64,000 bases of DNA from Penaeus vannamei (lineage: Eukaryota; Arthropoda; Malacostraca; Decapoda; Penaeidae), in assembly GCF_042767895.1 (NCBI RefSeq), contig NC_091560.1, positions 32,122,723-32,186,722 of the forward strand, written 5' to 3'. Shown here piece after piece: positions 60,702 to 64,000 of this stretch (positions within the stretch are counted from its first letter, which is position 1; each line of letters opens with the position of its first letter). The translations under genes and the position numbers were made by a program. The notes under the pieces are model-generated. The model had not been told where the DNA came from, did no database searches, and worked only from the letters and a program-made list of their open reading frames with translations.

Positions 60702-60772
60702 GTCTCCGTGGTGTAGTGGATAGCATGACTGCCTCTTAATCAGTAGACTCGGGTTCAAATCCTGACGGAGAC
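60702..60772 (+). tRNA. tRNA-like gene, class A, consensus
   Basis: 71 nt identical to 26335, 30607 and 32992 despite lying in the opposite arm of the array. T5 about 20 nt downstream; TATATA-like sequence about 40 bp upstream. Confidence 0.72.
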
Positions 60773-61387
60773 TAATACACATACACTTTTTAAATTATTT
60801 TTGAACTCATATTTTCAAGATTTAATTTTCAATGCAAATGTTATTGTGACATAATCGTCTATAAAATGTCAGACAGTGGAAGAGGTTTTCTAATTACTGA
60901 ATGCTTCATTTCACTTGCCACTCACGAATGCTTCGGAAAAACGCTCTTCTCACTCCAAAATTTAGCTTCCCTCGGGTTACTTTAGTACAACTGGGAATTT
61001 GCATTTTTGTCCAACGTGCTATTCAAAAACATTTAGATGTAATTAACCTAAATTCGTTTAAATCATATCCGGATCGGCGCGTCACAGGTTGAAGATACCG
61101 GCCAGAATAAAGGATTGCTAATCACCTAATCTTCATTTGGAAAGTCTCAGCCGCCATATCACTGCACCCAGAAAGAGTTGTCCTCGATAAAGTAGCTTAG
61201 TTAATTTCGCTGTGTACACACGAAACATGGTAATTCTAAGTTGAAGCTGAAGGCAACCGCGTTCACAGTTGGATATACAGACTAGAATATAGAGACATAA
61301 AAGGGACGAGAGACAGACAGACAGAGATATAAGAACAAGGTAGGTGCAATTCATATTATTTCAGAGGATTTTTTTTCTAAAATATTA

Positions 61388-61458
61388 GTTCCTGTTATGA
61401 ATTGGATATCATGACTACCTCTGAAACAGTAGACTCGGGTTCAAATCGTGATGGGGAC
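61388..61458 (+). tRNA. tRNA-like gene, class B with intact B box
   Basis: D-stem ATGA/TCAT has changed on both sides yet still pairs perfectly. Loop CTCTGAA. Acceptor GTTCCTG/TGGGGAC pairs with wobbles. One T-stem mismatch. Confidence 0.5.
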
Positions 61459-62675
61459 TATTGATCTACAGTTTTTTCTCACCCATATATTTACAGCCTA
61501 CATTTATTACTTTTACAATCACTACTATTATTGCTATGCATAATCGTAATAGAATAGTATTAGACTGTGAACAAGGTACCGTCGGAGGTTATATTTTGTT
61601 GCTGCTACCCACAAATGGTCTTCTTAATCCCTAGTTTAGCTTTCATCTTGTAACTACAGTACATTTGTGAATTATCACTTTCCTAATCACTTTGGAACAT
61701 GTCAGACGGGTCATGAGAATTATTTTAATTATATTACTGAAACACAAGGTTAAAAAAGAGACAGGTAGGCGGTGCTATTTGCATTAATAGAAATTCGTTT
61801 GACTGAGATTTCAATAAAGTTTCGCCACAATATAAACATCTAAGGAGTGCTGATCACCTAATCTTAATTTGAAACGTGTCACGCGGTATATCATTTCACC
61901 CGGAAGGAGTTTATTTTGTGTACACACGCAACGTGGTAACTGTAATTTTATCAAAAGTTCAAGGTGAAAGCAAACCACGCACACAATAGGGTTCATAAAC
62001 ACTATAGGTTTTGTAGGCTATGATAAGATCTATAGCGAAGTGCAAGAGAAATTCTGCACTCAGTGAAATACCAAGGCTTTCGAAAATATATTTGTGAATT
62101 TTTTTTTTACAAAACCAATCAACAGCAGTATCATCATTAAATTGTTATTATAATTATTGGCATTAAGATAATGGCAAGTTTTAATATTAATTGTATATAT
62201 AACATTTGTTAGACAATTATCTTCATTATAAGGGAGGAGAGAGGAAAGAGAAAGAGAATAAAAGATAGAGAGGGAGGGAAGAGAAAGTGAGAGAAAGAAC
62301 AGACATTTGTCATTTCCAAAGTATTTTTATGGTGTATTAAATTTGTTCACGTTAACATACCCTTGCAGACTCAAAACACGCCACGTGAACTAGCGTCTTG
62401 ACCTAGGCAAGGATTTGCAACTGATATTAAAGTAATTCCGCAAAAGAATAAGACAACATTCTTGTAAAAGGACTGAATATGAAGGCGTTTTGAAAACGGG
62501 CGGATCATGAAAATTCCCCAAATAACTATACTGAAAAACAAATTTATAATCATATACTCTTGTAATGACCCATTGGTAATTTTCATATGAAAGAAAGAAA
62601 AGGACAAAGAACATAGGAAAAAGGTAGGTGTTCCTATATACATATATAAAAATTTGTTTAATCATTACCATCTAA

Positions 62676-62746
62676 GTCTCCGTGGTGCAGTGGATAGCAT
62701 GGCTGCCTCTTAATCAGTAGACTCGGGTTCAAATCCTGACGGAGAC
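62676..62746 (+). tRNA. tRNA-like gene, class A (CTT)
   Basis: D-stem GTGC/GCAT (one pair improved), anticodon stem 27-43 G-T, acceptor as consensus. Confidence 0.7.
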
Positions 62747-63619
62747 TAACACACATACACTTTTTAAATTATTTTTGAACTCATATTTTCAAGATTTAAT
62801 TTTCAATGCAAATGTTATTGTGACATAATCGTCTATAAAATGTCAGACAGGGGAAGAGGTTTTCTAATTACTGAATGTTTCATTTCACTTGCCACTCATG
62901 AATGCTTCGGAAAAACGCTCTTCTCACTCCAAATTTTAGCTTCCCTCGGGTTACTTTAGTACAACTGGGAATTTGCATTTTTGTATAACGTGCTATTCAA
63001 AAACATTTAGTTGTAATTAACCTAAATTCGTTTAAATCATATCCGGATCGGCGCGTCACAGGTTGAAGATACCGGCCAGAATAAAGGATTGCTAATCACC
63101 TAATCCTAATTTGGAAAGTCTCAGCCGCCATATCACTGCACCCAGAAAGAGTTGTCCTCGATAAAGTAGCTTAGTTAATTTCGCTGTGTACACACGAAAC
63201 ATGGTAATTCTAAGTTGAAGCTGAAGGCAACCGGGTTCGCAGTTGGATATGCAGGAATGGATCATACCCACACCATTAGCCAGTGTATTGAGAAATCACT
63301 GAATTTAGTAGAACTACAGTCTTTGTAGGTTACAATAAGATCTGTTATTAAGTGTACGTGGCAACTCTACTTTCAGTGAGTGCGAAGCGGAAAAGAAAGA
63401 CATTCGTCCTTATTGTATTCTTTTCCAGAGTTAATTTGAAACAATTCACGATTCAGTTTAAATTTTTATTGTGGCTGTTAGCTTTCCATCTTTGTGTAAA
63501 TGAGAACAGACTAGAATATAGAGACATAAAAGGGACGAGAGACAGACAGACAGAGATATAAGAACAAGGTAGGTGCAGTTAATATTATTTCAGAGGATAT
63601 TTTTTTTTCTAAAATATTA

Positions 63620-63690
63620 GTTCCTGTTATGGAGTGAATACCATGACTACCTCTGAAACAGTAGACTCGGGTTCAAATCGTGATGGGGAT
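63620..63690 (+). tRNA. tRNA-like gene, class B with intact B box
   Basis: Loop CTCTGAA and B box GGTTCAAATCG; D-loop reads agtgaata, losing one of the conserved G18G19, so function is doubtful. Confidence 0.45.
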
Positions 63691-64000
63691 TATTGATCTA
63701 CAGTTTTTTTCTCACCCATATATTTACAGCCTACATTTATTACTTTTACAATTACTATGCGTAATCATAATAGAATAGTATTAGACTGAACAAGGTACCG
63801 TCGGAGGATTTTGTTGTTGCTGCCCACAAATGGTCTTCTCATTCCCTAGTTTAGCTTTCATCTAGTAACTACAGTACATTTGTGAATTATCACTTTCCTA
63901 ATCACTTTGGAACATGTCAGACGGATCATGAGAAAGAACAGACATTTGTCATTTCCAAAGTATTTTTATGGTGTATCAAATTTGTTCACATTAACATACC

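Larger units (their letters stand above)
54479..64000 (+). repeat. Right arm: inverted copy of the left end
   Basis: Ordered landmarks mirror the left end: tRNA 55308/12286, TA tract 56383/11263, 56665/10972, half tRNA 57533/9751, empty target 58182/retrotransposon, 58560/2936, 59439/2076, 60702/732. From 59,400 rightward a B-A dimer of about 2.0-2.2 kb is repeated in direct tandem (61388-62676, next B at 63620). No protein-coding gene. Confidence 0.82.

Noticed and set aside
1..64000. tRNA-derived SINE as the explanation for the tRNA-like copies
   Set aside because: Homology does not stop after a short tail; it continues through the whole inter-tRNA spacer, and copies are in register in arrays without target duplications or poly-A tails.
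1..64000. CRISPR array
   Set aside because: Eukaryotic satellite context; repeats are about 1 kb monomers, not short regularly spaced repeats.

Overview
The window is AT-rich metazoan nuclear DNA. No cellular protein-coding gene is recognisable. The host cannot be named from sequence alone; a Ty3/Gypsy element primed by tRNA-Ser and the microsatellite- and satellite-rich background suggest an invertebrate (inference). Two fixed-length 500-N gaps (21381-21880 and 42615-43114) show a scaffolded draft assembly.

Almost everything outside one retrotransposon is a single family of roughly 1.0-1.3 kb monomers. Each monomer normally carries one 71-nt tRNA-like gene with an intact A box, B box and downstream T-run. 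The tRNA body (TGGTGTARTGG D-arm, 4-nt variable loop, TTCAAAT T-loop, discriminator T) looks derived from tRNA-Gln. Three anticodon classes occur: A = CTT (Lys codon), B = CTG (Gln codon) and C = CCT (Arg codon). A and B monomers alternate as a dimeric higher-order unit, with C monomers inserted at intervals. I count about 45 complete, broken or partial tRNA-like copies.

Layout: 1-3380 and 9112-12161 are minus-oriented monomers interrupted by a complete young Ty3/Gypsy LTR retrotransposon (3381-9105, identical LTRs, one intact Gag-Pol ORF of 1547 codons). 12162-20640, 21881-26732 and 27737-34340 are three copies of one multi-monomer block; the first carries an extra 1.84-kb insertion at 17639-19476. 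35036-40540 is a minus-oriented A/B run, and 40541-42614 is plus-oriented. 43115-44730 is badly corrupted sequence, and 44731-54478 is noisy, indel-rich monomer sequence; both look like assembly or consensus problems rather than biology. 54479-64000 is an inverted copy of the left end (1 to about 13200, minus the retrotransposon) and preserves the retrotransposon's empty target site near 58182.

The most interesting content is the tRNA-bearing macrosatellite: class-A tRNA copies are identical over 71 nt where their flanks have diverged, they show compensatory stem changes, and they have conserved TATA-like sequences about 30-36 bp upstream. Each monomer also holds a conserved E-box hairpin with a covarying stem pair.
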